Part shown: positions 15,139 to 23,300 of the stretch, piece by piece
Numbering within the stretch: position 1 is the stretch's first letter
Layout of the letters: the number at the start of each line of letters is the position of its first letter
Assembly: GCA_002394305.1 (NCBI GenBank)
Contig: DGTM01000012.1
Location: 1 to 23,658 of the forward strand
Direction of reading: 5' to 3'
DNA from: Prevotellaceae bacterium UBA4336
GTDB lineage: Bacteria; Bacteroidota; Bacteroidia; Bacteroidales; Bacteroidaceae
DNA: 23,658 bases
Notes under the pieces: model-generated
Databases searched by the model: none
The model's input: only the letters and a program-made list of their open reading frames with translations
What the model was told of the DNA's origin: nothing
Position numbers and translations under genes: made by a program

Positions 15139-15173
15139 ATTTCTTCTTTCCTTTGAATGTTTCTAAATTTCTG

Positions 15174-15181
15174 CAAAGGTA
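15174..15181 (-). promoter_or_regulatory. serS -7 element
   Basis: TACCTTTG on the minus strand, 36 bases before the ATG at 15138. The -33 region has no good TTTG match. Confidence 0.5.
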
Positions 15182-15233
15182 CGACTTTTTGGCCATAATA
15201 CGAAGTATTATCCTTGAAAATGCAGCTTAAAGG

Positions 15234-15273
15234 ACAAAAAAAGGAGGGATGTGCACTTGTCACATCCCTCCTT
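15234..15273 (-). terminator. rplU-rpmA terminator
   Basis: Minus strand: AAGGAGGGATGTG (15273-15261) pairs perfectly with CACATCCCTCCTT (15253-15241), a 13-base stem with a 7-base loop, followed by a run of T. It lies 20 bases after the rpmA stop. Confidence 0.92.
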
Positions 15274-15292
15274 GCAATAGTCGAATGTTTGT

Positions 15293-15556
15293 TTATGCTT
15301 CTGCGACAGGCAGAACACTGACGGTGCTGCGGTCGAGACGACCTCTCTTGAACTGTACAGTACCATCCACGAGGGCATAGAGCGTATTGTCCTTACCCAT
15401 AGCCACATTTGTGCCGGGGTAGTGGCGTGTGCCGCGCTGGCGAACGATGATGTTGCCTGCTACACATGTTTCACCGCCGAAAATCTTAATGCCCAGTCTC
15501 TGAGCGTGTGACTCACGTCCGTTCTTAGAACTACCTACACCTTTTTTATGTGCCAT
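15293..15556 (-). CDS. rpmA: 50S ribosomal protein L27 (bL27)
   Basis: 87 residues, normal length. It begins MAHKKGVGSSKNGRESHAQ, the highly conserved N-terminal tail that reaches the peptidyl transferase centre, and contains the conserved IIVRQRGTRHYPG and FKRGR. There is no N-terminal extension of the Firmicutes type that needs cleavage. The gene starts 26 bases after rplU, the standard L21-L27 order, and ends at a strong terminator. Confidence 0.98.
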   Translation of the reverse strand: MAHKKGVGSSKNGRESHAQRLGIKIFGGETCVAGNIIVRQRGTRHYPGTNVAMGKDNTLYALVDGTVQFKRGRLDRSTVSVLPVAEA

Positions 15557-15582
15557 TTTCGTTCAGTCTTTAGCGTTAAACA

Positions 15583-15897
15583 TTAAGCGTTGATGCCCTT
15601 GATGGTCAGTTCGGTGAACTGCTGGCGATGTCCGTTGAGCTTGCGATAGCCCTTGCGACGCTTCTTGTGGAAGACGAGCACCTTGTCGCCCTTTACCAGG
15701 GGTGATACAACTTCGGCCGTAACTTTTGCGCCTTCGACGGTGGGGGTGCCCACTGTGATGGTGCCGTTGTCGACCAACAATACATTCTCAAATTCAACAG
15801 TCTGTCCGGCTTCTGCCTGGGGCATGTGGTGAACGAAGAGCTTCTTGCCTTCCTCCACGCGGAACTGCTGACCGTTAATCTCTACGATTGCGTACAT
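15583..15897 (-). CDS. rplU: 50S ribosomal protein L21 (bL21)
   Basis: 104 residues, normal length. The start MYAIVEINGQQFRVEEGKKL and the C-terminal KKRRKGYRKLNGHRQQFTELTI are diagnostic of bL21, an early-assembling 23S rRNA-binding protein. First gene of rplU-rpmA, with a full-consensus promoter about 90 bases upstream and a leader that can fold into a small hairpin. Confidence 0.98.
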   Translation of the reverse strand: MYAIVEINGQQFRVEEGKKLFVHHMPQAEAGQTVEFENVLLVDNGTITVGTPTVEGAKVTAEVVSPLVKGDKVLVFHKKRRKGYRKLNGHRQQFTELTIKGINA

Positions 15898-15957
15898 TAT
15901 TATTTATTTGTTTATAACGGGTTTGACCGCGGGGCGGAGCCATCTCGTGACTCGCTT

Positions 15958-15979
15958 TTTATGGCCTCTACGGCATAAA
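15958..15979 (-). promoter_or_regulatory. Hairpin in the rplU leader
   Basis: On the minus strand TTTATG(C)CC and GG(C)CATAAA can pair around GTAGA, just downstream of the predicted transcription start. Leaders of L21 operons are regulated in some bacteria; whether this hairpin does so is a guess. Confidence 0.35.
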
Positions 15980-15986
15980 TCGGGTG

Positions 15987-16018
15987 CAAAGGTACGGTTT
16001 TTCTTTCTATCTGCCAAA
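15987..16018 (-). promoter_or_regulatory. rplU-rpmA promoter
   Basis: Minus strand: TTTG at 16018-16015, 20-base spacer, TACCTTTG at 15994-15987. Full match to the Bacteroidetes consensus. Predicted leader of about 85 bases. Confidence 0.8.
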
Positions 16019-16046
16019 TTTTCCGGCAAGATTTTTCAGTTAATTT

Positions 16047-16970
16047 TCACTCCACGTAGCTTTCCAGCAGCTTGGCGTTCTCGTCGGGGACGATTGTGAC
16101 CTCCTTCATGGCGGCGGGAACGACGAGCGATTCTCCCCGGCGCAGGAAGATGCCTTGTCCGTTGGGGCTGAGGAAACAGCTTTGTCCGCTGAGGCACATA
16201 TAGACGCGGAAGCTGTCGAGCCCCGTGTAGTCGCGCTTGAAGGCACGTGTCAGCTTCAGCTCGTTGGTGGTGAAGAACGGGCATTCCACGAGGGGGACGA
16301 TGGTGTCGCGGCTCTCCGTGTAGACGACTTTGGGGTCGGTGGTGATGTCCTGGAAGTTGATGGCTTCGAGGGCGAGGTCGGTGTGGAGTTCGCGGAGGTT
16401 GCCGTCGCGGTCGCGGCGCATGTAGTCGTAGATGCGGTAGGTGACGTCGCTGGTCTGCTGAATCTCGGCGATGACCATGCCTGCTCCGATGCCGTGGACG
16501 CGTCCTGCGGGGATGTAGAAGCAGTCGCCTTCGCTGACGTTGACCTTGTTGAGGTCGTCTTCGATGCTGCCGTCAGCCACTTTCTGTGCGTAGTCGGCCA
16601 CTTCGAGCTTCTGGCGGAAGCCTGCTATGAGCTGGCTGCCGCGGTCGGCATCAACGACGTACCACATTTCGTTCTTGCCCATCTTGCCGTGGCGCTTGGC
16701 GCTGAGGGCGTCGTCGGGGTGGACCTGAATGGAGAGGTCCTGGCGCGCGTCGATGAACTTGATGAGCAGGGGGAAGTCTGTGCCGAACTTCTCGGTGTTC
16801 TTCTCGCCCAGGAACTCGGCTCCGTAGCGTGCGACGATTTCGGGAAGTGTCAGTCCCTTGTCAACACCATTGAGGGCAACAGATTCCGACCCCTTGACTG
16901 CCGAGACCACCCATGTCTCGGAACCCCATAGCGTGGGCTTGAAGATTGGATTGAATTTCAGTATTTCCAT
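16047..16970 (-). CDS. manA: Mannose-6-phosphate isomerase, class I
   Basis: 307 residues, the short single-cupin-type form common in Bacteroidetes. It interconverts mannose-6-phosphate and fructose-6-phosphate, feeding mannose into glycolysis or supplying GDP-mannose/GDP-fucose precursors. The zinc ligands are visible: Q82 and H84 in IQVHPDD, E101 in NEMWYV, and H159 in GRVHGIG. The arginine of TYRIYDY (R179) is the expected active-site residue. The start ATG 16970 lies 10 bases after the stop of the RecQ-tail gene, so they are probably co-transcribed. No separate promoter is obvious. Confidence 0.95.
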   Translation of the reverse strand: MEILKFNPIFKPTLWGSETWVVSAVKGSESVALNGVDKGLTLPEIVARYGAEFLGEKNTEKFGTDFPLLIKFIDARQDLSIQVHPDDALSAKRHGKMGKNEMWYVVDADRGSQLIAGFRQKLEVADYAQKVADGSIEDDLNKVNVSEGDCFYIPAGRVHGIGAGMVIAEIQQTSDVTYRIYDYMRRDRDGNLRELHTDLALEAINFQDITTDPKVVYTESRDTIVPLVECPFFTTNELKLTRAFKRDYTGLDSFRVYMCLSGQSCFLSPNGQGIFLRRGESLVVPAAMKEVTIVPDENAKLLESYVE

Positions 16971-16980
16971 ATATACATTA

Positions 16981-17706
16981 TTATATATTATTCATCAGAT
17001 AAACAATTCTTGCCAGACGCAGCTCCTCCTCGTTGTACACATCGCCGTATTCCTCCATGGCTTTGTCTATGCTGTCCGTCTTGGCATCCTGGAAATAGTC
17101 CAGCAGTTCCTTCATGCAGTCTGGCCCCAGCACTTCGTCGGTGAAGTAGGTGATGTCGAGGTATCGTTTCTGCCGAGCAAGCATTTCCAGGTCCTCCAGC
17201 ACTTCGTCCAGTCCGAGTCCTTCGCTTTCTGCAAAGTCCTCGAGCGCTATGTGCCGGTCGATGGCTGTGATGAGCTTTATCTGTTGCTTGGCGTGGGGCG
17301 ATGCGGACGAGCCGGACGCCGCGTTTTCTTTCTGTGCCTGTTCCAGCAGGGAATCTATTTCCGATGTCTCGGATACGCTTTCGCTGATGGACTCATCGTC
17401 GGGGATGATGATCGAGGAGGGCTTCTTTGCGAACTTTTTCCCTGCGGCGGTTGGCAGCAGGTCGTTGTTTTTTGTTGCTACTTGTTTGAGCAGTCCGTTC
17501 TCATAGGCCGTGTCGATGATGCCAGACCAGAAGTCTTCGTCGTGAGTCTCGCCGATGCCGTAGGTGTCGTTGTCGTAGAGCTCGTTTTCCTCTATCTGCC
17601 TGGTTCTTCGGCCGGTTATGTAGTCCAAGAGCAATTGGCGCGGTGCGGGCTTGTCTATCTCCAGCAGGGCCTTTATGAGCTTGGCAATTGGTTCTTTTGC
17701 TTCCAT
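16981..17706 (-). CDS. Stand-alone RecQ C-terminal protein (RQC winged helix plus C-terminal helical domain)
   Basis: 241 residues. Residues about 1-97 match the RQC winged-helix domain of RecQ helicases: LLLDYITGRRT, then YGIG, EDFWSGIID, and LLPTAAGKKFAKKP. A polar Ser/Glu-rich linker follows (about 103-140). Residues 141-241 resemble the extreme C-terminal helical domain of Bacteroidales RecQ (LITAIDRHIALEDFAESEGL, then a TDSIDKAMEEYG and EEELRLARIVYL tail). The helicase core, zinc-binding domain and HRDC domain are absent. In RecQ the RQC fold binds branched or G-quadruplex DNA, so DNA binding without unwinding is a reasonable prediction. It has its own good promoter and is followed after 10 bases by manA. 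The upstream side is a repeat array, not a broken helicase, so this is not a recent truncation. Confidence 0.75.
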   Translation of the reverse strand: MEAKEPIAKLIKALLEIDKPAPRQLLLDYITGRRTRQIEENELYDNDTYGIGETHDEDFWSGIIDTAYENGLLKQVATKNNDLLPTAAGKKFAKKPSSIIIPDDESISESVSETSEIDSLLEQAQKENAASGSSASPHAKQQIKLITAIDRHIALEDFAESEGLGLDEVLEDLEMLARQKRYLDITYFTDEVLGPDCMKELLDYFQDAKTDSIDKAMEEYGDVYNEEELRLARIVYLMNNI

Positions 17707-17735
17707 CCGTTTTTTCGTGTGTATCTTTCGGGGTG

Positions 17736-17766
17736 CAAATATAGAACAAATATCTTTTGCTGCAAA
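17736..17766 (-). promoter_or_regulatory. Promoter of the RecQ-tail/manA operon
   Basis: Minus strand: TTTG at 17766-17763, 19-base spacer, TATATTTG at 17743-17736, 30 bases before the ATG at 17706. Full match to the Bacteroidetes consensus. Confidence 0.75.
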
Positions 17767-17903
17767 GAATTTTAAGGTTTTTTCGATGATTTTACGTAAA
17801 GTTTCGGCAGTTCCTCTCTTTTTGCCTTGATGCAGGGCTGCTGCTTACGTTCTGATGCCGTCGGCGCTTCCAGCCCGAAAGTGGAGAGGGGCGAAGGGCA
17901 GGG

Positions 17904-18050
17904 GCCAGGCTCTGCCGAGATAAGCGCCAGGCTCTTCCGGAATAAGCGCCAGGCTCTGCCGAGATAAGCGCCAGGCTCTTTCGGAATAAGCGCCAGGCTC
18001 TTCCGAGATAAGAGCTGGGCTCTTCCGAAATAAGCGCCAGGCTCTTCTGG
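17904..18050. repeat. 22-bp tandem repeat array, locus 2 (6 units plus partials)
   Basis: Units start at 17909, 17931, 17953, 17975, 17997 and 18019, each 22 bases, with partial units at both ends. Units begin GCTCTTCCG or GCTCTGCCG and mostly end AAGCGCCAG. Units 1 and 3 are identical (GAGATAAG type) while 2 and 4 are GGAATAAG type, giving a 44-bp higher period. The array ends 17 bases before the stop of the metal-binding gene. It is the same family as 5614-5709. Confidence 0.95.
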
Positions 18051-18067
18051 ACGGAGGGGTACGGGCC

Positions 18068-18367
18068 TCATTTCTTCGCGGCAGCGGGCTTCACCTGATA
18101 CCCTATTTTGCGGAAGGCGGCGGTGTAGTCGTCGTAGCCCGACTTCTGCTTGTCGTAGACGATGGTGACTGTCTGCTGCGGCAGGGAGACGATGATGTTC
18201 TTGGTGCCTTTCACGAAGCGGATGTTCTGCTTTATCTTCTTCACGCAGTTCTCGCAGGTCATCTTGGGGCTGGGCGTGACGACGAGCGTGTCGGTCTTCG
18301 TCTCGGCCTGTGCGGTCAGAGAGAGTGCTGCGGCAAATGTGAGGATGTGTAATCTGTTGCTTTTCAT
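18068..18367 (-). CDS. Periplasmic heavy-metal-associated (HMA) domain protein
   Basis: 99 residues. Residues 1-21 form a signal peptide (FAAALSLTAQA). The remainder is one ferredoxin-like HMA domain with the metal motif MTCENC (C38 and C41), a variant of GMTCxxC. This family binds soft metals such as Cu(I) or other thiophilic ions. Secreted stand-alone copies next to TonB-dependent receptors are common in Bacteroidetes. The gene starts 20 bases after the receptor gene stop, so it is probably the last gene of that operon. Its natural metal cannot be read from sequence. A 22-bp repeat array begins right after its stop. Confidence 0.87.
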   Translation of the reverse strand: MKSNRLHILTFAAALSLTAQAETKTDTLVVTPSPKMTCENCVKKIKQNIRFVKGTKNIIVSLPQQTVTIVYDKQKSGYDDYTAAFRKIGYQVKPAAAKK

Positions 18368-18387
18368 TTTGATGTATGTGTTTATGC

Positions 18388-20352
18388 TTAGTATTTCTCT
18401 AACTTGAATCTTAGTCCGATGTAGCCCATGGCACCTGCTACGGGGCCCCAGACCTGTGTGGCGTCGAAGGCTTCGGACCAGGGGTTGGCGGCGTCTATGA
18501 CGGGGTCGTACATCTTGTAGTTCGTCAGGTTCTCACCGCCGAGGTAGACGGAGAAGTGGCGGAACTCGCGCGTCACCTGTGCCTGCAGCTGGAAATAGGC
18601 AGGGAAGTCCGTGCGGTCGTAGAGCTTTCCGCCGCCATTCAGATGTCCTGTGACGTCGAACTGCCACAGCTCGAGCGGGGTCTTGTAGGAGAGGGTGAGC
18701 AGGCCTTTGTAGCGGGATGTGAGGGGCTTCTGGCGCAGCTCTCCGTCGTAGGTGCAGCGGACGTCGTTGAGGCGGAAGGCTGCGGTTGCCGTGAATCCGT
18801 CGAAGAAGGGGTAGGTGGCATCCACCTGGAAGCAATGACTGCGGCTGCTGCCGTCCAGGTTCTCGAACGAAAGCGTGTGCCGCCCCTTCGCGCCGTCGAA
18901 GTTGACGACCATTTGGTGCAGGAAGCTTGTGTAGTAGTATTCGGCGTTCAGCTCCAGATTCCTGCTGCGGACGGGAAGGACCAGGCCGACGGAACCGCCC
19001 ACGTTCCAGGCTTCCTCCTGTTGCAGCTCGTCGGCGACGATGACGGTTCGTCCGCTTGCCAGCAGCGAGACGTTCTCGGCCAGGGCGTGCGGCGAGCGGT
19101 AACCCTTGCCGGCCGAGGCGCGGAGCGTCAGCATGTCTGTCGGGGAATACTTGATGTGCAGGCGTGGCGTGACGAACGAGCCGTACTCGCTCGAGCTGTC
19201 CCAGCGTATGCCGGGCATCACGGTCAGCTTCTCATTGGGTTTATAGGTGTACTGGGCATAGAGTCCCACCGTTGTCTCGTTGGCAGGTACGAGTGGCAGG
19301 CCAGTGAGCGACGTGCGTTCGTCGTAGTTGTCGTGGTTGACGGATGCACCCAGGCTGACGTTGTGGCATTCGGTCAGGTCCGTTTCGAACATCAGCTGGG
19401 CGTAGCCGTTGCGTTGCGTCACGTCGTATAGGGTGCGTCCGAAGCGGTTCCAGGCATCGTGCCACGAGCCCTGCAGCATCAGGGCCAGCGAGGTGTTGTG
19501 TTCGCCGCCGAACATCAGGCCGTTCTTCCACTGCGCCTCGTAGCGGTTGGTCTCGGCCTGGGTGGTGTAGCCGTGTTCCATGTCTGTCTGTCCGCCATGC
19601 CTCTCGTCACGCAGGAAGCGCATCGACAGCTGGCTGATGAATCCCGGCGAGACGTACGCCCATCGGTGCATGATGTTGTACTGCCGCAGCCGTGGCATGT
19701 CCATGAAGCCGTCGCCGTTCGCGTCGTGATGCGTCTGCCGGTTCTCGAAGTGCAGCAGCAGGCTTGTGGAGAGACGGTCGTTGAGGTGGATGCCTGCATC
19801 AGCGTTAGCCTCCAGCTTCAGGTCGGTGTCAAGGTAGGCATTTGCGCGGACGCCGTCGATGCCCTGTGGCTTCTGGTACTCGATGTTAATCTGTCCGGTG
19901 GTGCTCTCGTAGCCGTTCTTCACGCTTGCCGCCCCTTTGCTCACCTGAATGGACTGCATCCACGGCCCCGGCACGAAGCCGAGCGAGTAGGGGAGAGCTG
20001 CGCCGCGCAGGTTGGGCACGTTCTCGGTGAGCATCTGCACGTAGGTCCCGCTCAGGCCCAGCAGCTTTATCTGTCGGGCACCAGTGGCTGCATCTGTGTA
20101 GCTGACGTCCACGGAGGGATTGGTCGTGAAGGACTCGCCGAGGTTGCAGCAGGCGGCACGGACAAGCTGTCCCTGCCCGATGAGGTCGACGTTCTCCACT
20201 CTGCCTCGCGAACGTGACGAGCTTGTGCCCTTCACTTCCACGCTGCCCAGCTCGTGCCCGGCCACGATGGTGTCGGCGGCAGCTTGCTCTGCTGGTTGCG
20301 CCCACGCCTCAGCCAGCAGGCCAAAGGCAAGTATGACGGTTGTGAGTCTCAT
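18388..20352 (-). CDS. TonB-dependent outer membrane receptor, probably metal-related
   Basis: 654 residues from ATG 20352; the open frame extends 17 codons upstream, but MRLTTVILAFGLLAEAWAQ (1-19) is a signal peptide and its ATGA overlaps the tamB stop. Residues about 35-165 form the plug (SVEVKG at its start, LGESFTTNPSVDVSY, IKLLGLSG, VSKGAASVKNGYESTTGQI). The rest is a 22-strand barrel ending in a terminal beta-signal (YIGLRFKLEKY). There is no carboxypeptidase-like N-terminal repeat and no SusD partner, so it is not a typical glycan-uptake SusC. The following HMA gene suggests a metal or metal-chelate substrate, by inference. A paired cysteine (C68, C69) in the plug is unusual and might contact metal. 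Confidence 0.9.
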   Translation of the reverse strand: MRLTTVILAFGLLAEAWAQPAEQAAADTIVAGHELGSVEVKGTSSSRSRGRVENVDLIGQGQLVRAACCNLGESFTTNPSVDVSYTDAATGARQIKLLGLSGTYVQMLTENVPNLRGAALPYSLGFVPGPWMQSIQVSKGAASVKNGYESTTGQINIEYQKPQGIDGVRANAYLDTDLKLEANADAGIHLNDRLSTSLLLHFENRQTHHDANGDGFMDMPRLRQYNIMHRWAYVSPGFISQLSMRFLRDERHGGQTDMEHGYTTQAETNRYEAQWKNGLMFGGEHNTSLALMLQGSWHDAWNRFGRTLYDVTQRNGYAQLMFETDLTECHNVSLGASVNHDNYDERTSLTGLPLVPANETTVGLYAQYTYKPNEKLTVMPGIRWDSSSEYGSFVTPRLHIKYSPTDMLTLRASAGKGYRSPHALAENVSLLASGRTVIVADELQQEEAWNVGGSVGLVLPVRSRNLELNAEYYYTSFLHQMVVNFDGAKGRHTLSFENLDGSSRSHCFQVDATYPFFDGFTATAAFRLNDVRCTYDGELRQKPLTSRYKGLLTLSYKTPLELWQFDVTGHLNGGGKLYDRTDFPAYFQLQAQVTREFRHFSVYLGGENLTNYKMYDPVIDAANPWSEAFDATQVWGPVAGAMGYIGLRFKLEKY

Positions 20353-23300
20353 TTCTGTTTTTTTCTGTTTGTCTTGCTTGTCCGGCGGAAGAGCTCCTTC
20401 CATCGGTTGAAGTCGCGTTGGAACTGTATGCCGATGCCCTGTGTGGTGAGCGACGACTGCGTGAAGTATCGGTCGTTCGTCTGGCTGTATGCCTTCAGCG
20501 AGAAGGGGCTGCGTGGCGAGAGTTTGTACAGGATGTCGAAGTCGCCGATGAAGTTGCTCTGGTTTGTGTTGTACTTGCTTTCGCGGTAGCCGAAGTTACC
20601 GTTGAAGAGGAGCCGTCCGCTCAGCATGCGTCCGCTCAGCATGCCTTCCACGTCCAGCTGCTCCCATCCCGTCTGTCCCGTCTGCAGGTTTGTGCCGAAG
20701 CTCCAGTTGCTTCCGCCCAATGCCTGCGACATGATCTGGTTGAAGCGCGAGCTGAGCACGCTGCTCAGCATCGAGTTCATAGCCATGCCGCCCTGCGTCT
20801 GGTTCTTGTCGGGCAGGGTGCCGTAGCTGTAGAAGCGCCCCACGCCGAGCAGATAGATGGTCTGCATGTCGCGTTCCTCTTCGCTGCTGAGCATCGAGCG
20901 CACCATCTGCTTCTCGTCCTCGTTGGCGTTGGGCAGGTCGAAGTCGAAGGAGATGACGGGTTCGCGAGCTATGCCTCCGATGTTCATGATGCAGTCCACA
21001 CGTGTATTGGACAGGCCGAGGCCGGTGGTCGACAGGTCGTCCAGCGATACGTTGTGCACGGTGTGCTTGGCCTTCAGGTTGAGTGCAGCCTGCATGGCAT
21101 CGCCTCCGAAGACGATGGTGCCGTCGGGCACGAAGGTGAAGTCGCGGCGGATGAGGTCGCGAATGGACATGCGGTAGGTGCCTTCGCTGATGCGGTAGGT
21201 GCCGTAGAGCTGGAAACGTCCCTTGTTGTAGTAGTTTGCCAGCAGGCGTCCGTTGCCGTTCAGGGCAATGTTGTCGCCTGTGCTGGGGTCCATCACGAGC
21301 TGGATTTGTGCATTGGGGTTGGCGTCGATGTCGAAGTTTATCCGCATGTCGTCGGATGTCTTCTCCGGCTTTGCCTGCGCGGCGCCGGTGAGTGCCTGTG
21401 CCGTGTCGCTCTTCGAAATGTAGGTCACGAACTCTGTCTCGTCCAAGGCTCCCGGCGAGGATACATTATAATATAATGTGGTTCCGGGCATCGGCGTGGC
21501 GGAAACGTTGATGTCCACCCTTCCCGGTTTGCCCTGCATGTGCATTTCGGCATCGGCATAGACCGTCCCGTAGAAGTTGGCTCCCCCTTGCCGCGAGGTG
21601 TTGTAGCAAAGTATGTTGTGCGCATCGACGTTGAATTCGTAGTCCATACTCCTGAAGGCATCGTGCATGAGGTGCATGTCCAGGGTGGCCGTGTGCTCGT
21701 TCATGCCCGGTATGCCCATGTTGTCGTAGACGGTGGCCCCGCGGAGCCAGATGTTGTCGGCACGCAGGGTGACGCTGTCGCCGTAGAGACTGTAGTCCGT
21801 ATTCAGGGCGATGATGTGTGTCTTCAGCTCGTTGACGAACATGTCGCCTTCCAGGTTGACGGTCTTGAACGGCCCGTAGACGCGTGCCCAGCCCGAGGCG
21901 CGTCCCTGCAGGTTGCTCATGACGTTGGACGTATACTTGCGGAGGAAGGAGAGGTCGATGTGGTCCGTGCGGATGTTCAGGTTCAGTCCGTCGTCCTCTC
22001 CGTTGCCAGGGATGATGGTGCCGTGCACTTGTGTGCGATGCTGGGGCTCTGGGCCGCGCATGTCGGCTTCCAGCAGGATGGCCCGCTCCTGCTTCCCCCA
22101 GTTGGCGTAGAGGTCCATGTTGCCGAGGGGTGCGGTGTTGAAGGTGAAGTTCTTCACCTGCAGGTAGGCGTCGGCCTGGGGCTGCTTCATGAGCGATGTC
22201 CCGTAGACGCTGCCCGTCACGTCGCCGTCGAAGTCCACGCTGTGGAAGTTGACGAGGTCCATGATGTACGCCAGGTCGATGTCGGCCAGCTCTGCCCGCA
22301 GGGAGTCTGTCGGTTGGTCGGAGATGCGTCCGTCTATGTTGATGTGTCTTTCCGCCTGGCTGACGGAGAAGTTCTCCACGTCCACCACGCCGTCGTGATA
22401 GCTGATGGTGGCTGGCTTGATGTGCCATGTTGTGTCGCCCACCACGATGTTCGATGCTTTCAGCCTGGCATCGATGGCCGTCTGGCCGGACAGGTCGCGC
22501 CGGATGTTGCCGCTCAGGCTGATGTCGCCTGCATAGGCTACGTCGCGTTTGTTGTCCCAGCGTAGCCGCGACGTCACTCGGTCGTCCTTGGCATAGGCAT
22601 CGAGATTGATTTCCACCGACTTGCCTTTCATGATGCGCTTGCACTGCAGGCTGGTCTGCAGGGCTGCGTTGCTGCTCTCCAGACGGCAGTCTATGTCCTG
22701 CAACTGTTGGCCGGACATCGCGAGGTGGGGCACGTGTAGCTGCAATGCTATCTGCCCTACGGCATCGTTGATGGTGCCTTCCAGCATGCTCCTCTCGGGC
22801 ATGTAGAGGCTCGACCCCAGCAGTCGTTTTGCCAGAACCGTGTCCTTCATCTCGACGAGGAAGCGGAAGTTGTTACCAGCGGGCTGCTGTCGGGAACTGC
22901 CGCTGCGGAAGAGGCTTGGCAGGTTCTGCCTGACGGGATGCAGGAACGATTCCGAGAGGCTTTGCCAATGGATGTTGCCGTCGGCCTTTAGGCTGAGGAA
23001 GTCACTTTGCAGTCGCAGCTGCTGCATGTTCCCTTCCTGTCCGCTGCTGAGGGCGATGTCGCCTATGCGAAGTGTTTCTCTCTGGTCCGATGTCAGTTCC
23101 AGACCGGTGAGCTGCAACCAGCCTTGCAGGTGGTTGAGGTCGATATTGCCGAACTCCGCCTCCAGGTTGCCGGAGAAGCGTTCGCCTTCGTAGCGTTTCG
23201 TCAGGTTCATGTTGTGGGGTGCAAAGTCCTTCACCTGTGCATTGCAGAGCAAAGTTCTGTTGCCTTGCTGCATCGTGGTTTGCAGCTGCACCTGAGCCTG

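Larger units (their letters stand above)
17707..18067. other. Intergenic region with promoter and 22-bp repeat array
   Basis: This holds the RecQ-tail promoter and, further left of the metal-binding gene, the repeat array at 17904-18050. A 99-codon minus-strand frame (18071-17772) runs through the array and overlaps the preceding stop codon as ATGA. Its sequence is mostly translated repeat, so I do not call it a gene. Confidence 0.6.

Noticed and set aside
17772..18071. A 99-codon minus-strand frame whose ATG overlaps the stop of the metal-binding gene (ATGA)
   Set aside because: Most of it is the 22-bp array translated in successive frames; the ATGA arises from the normal AAA-TGA end. No domain or signal is seen.
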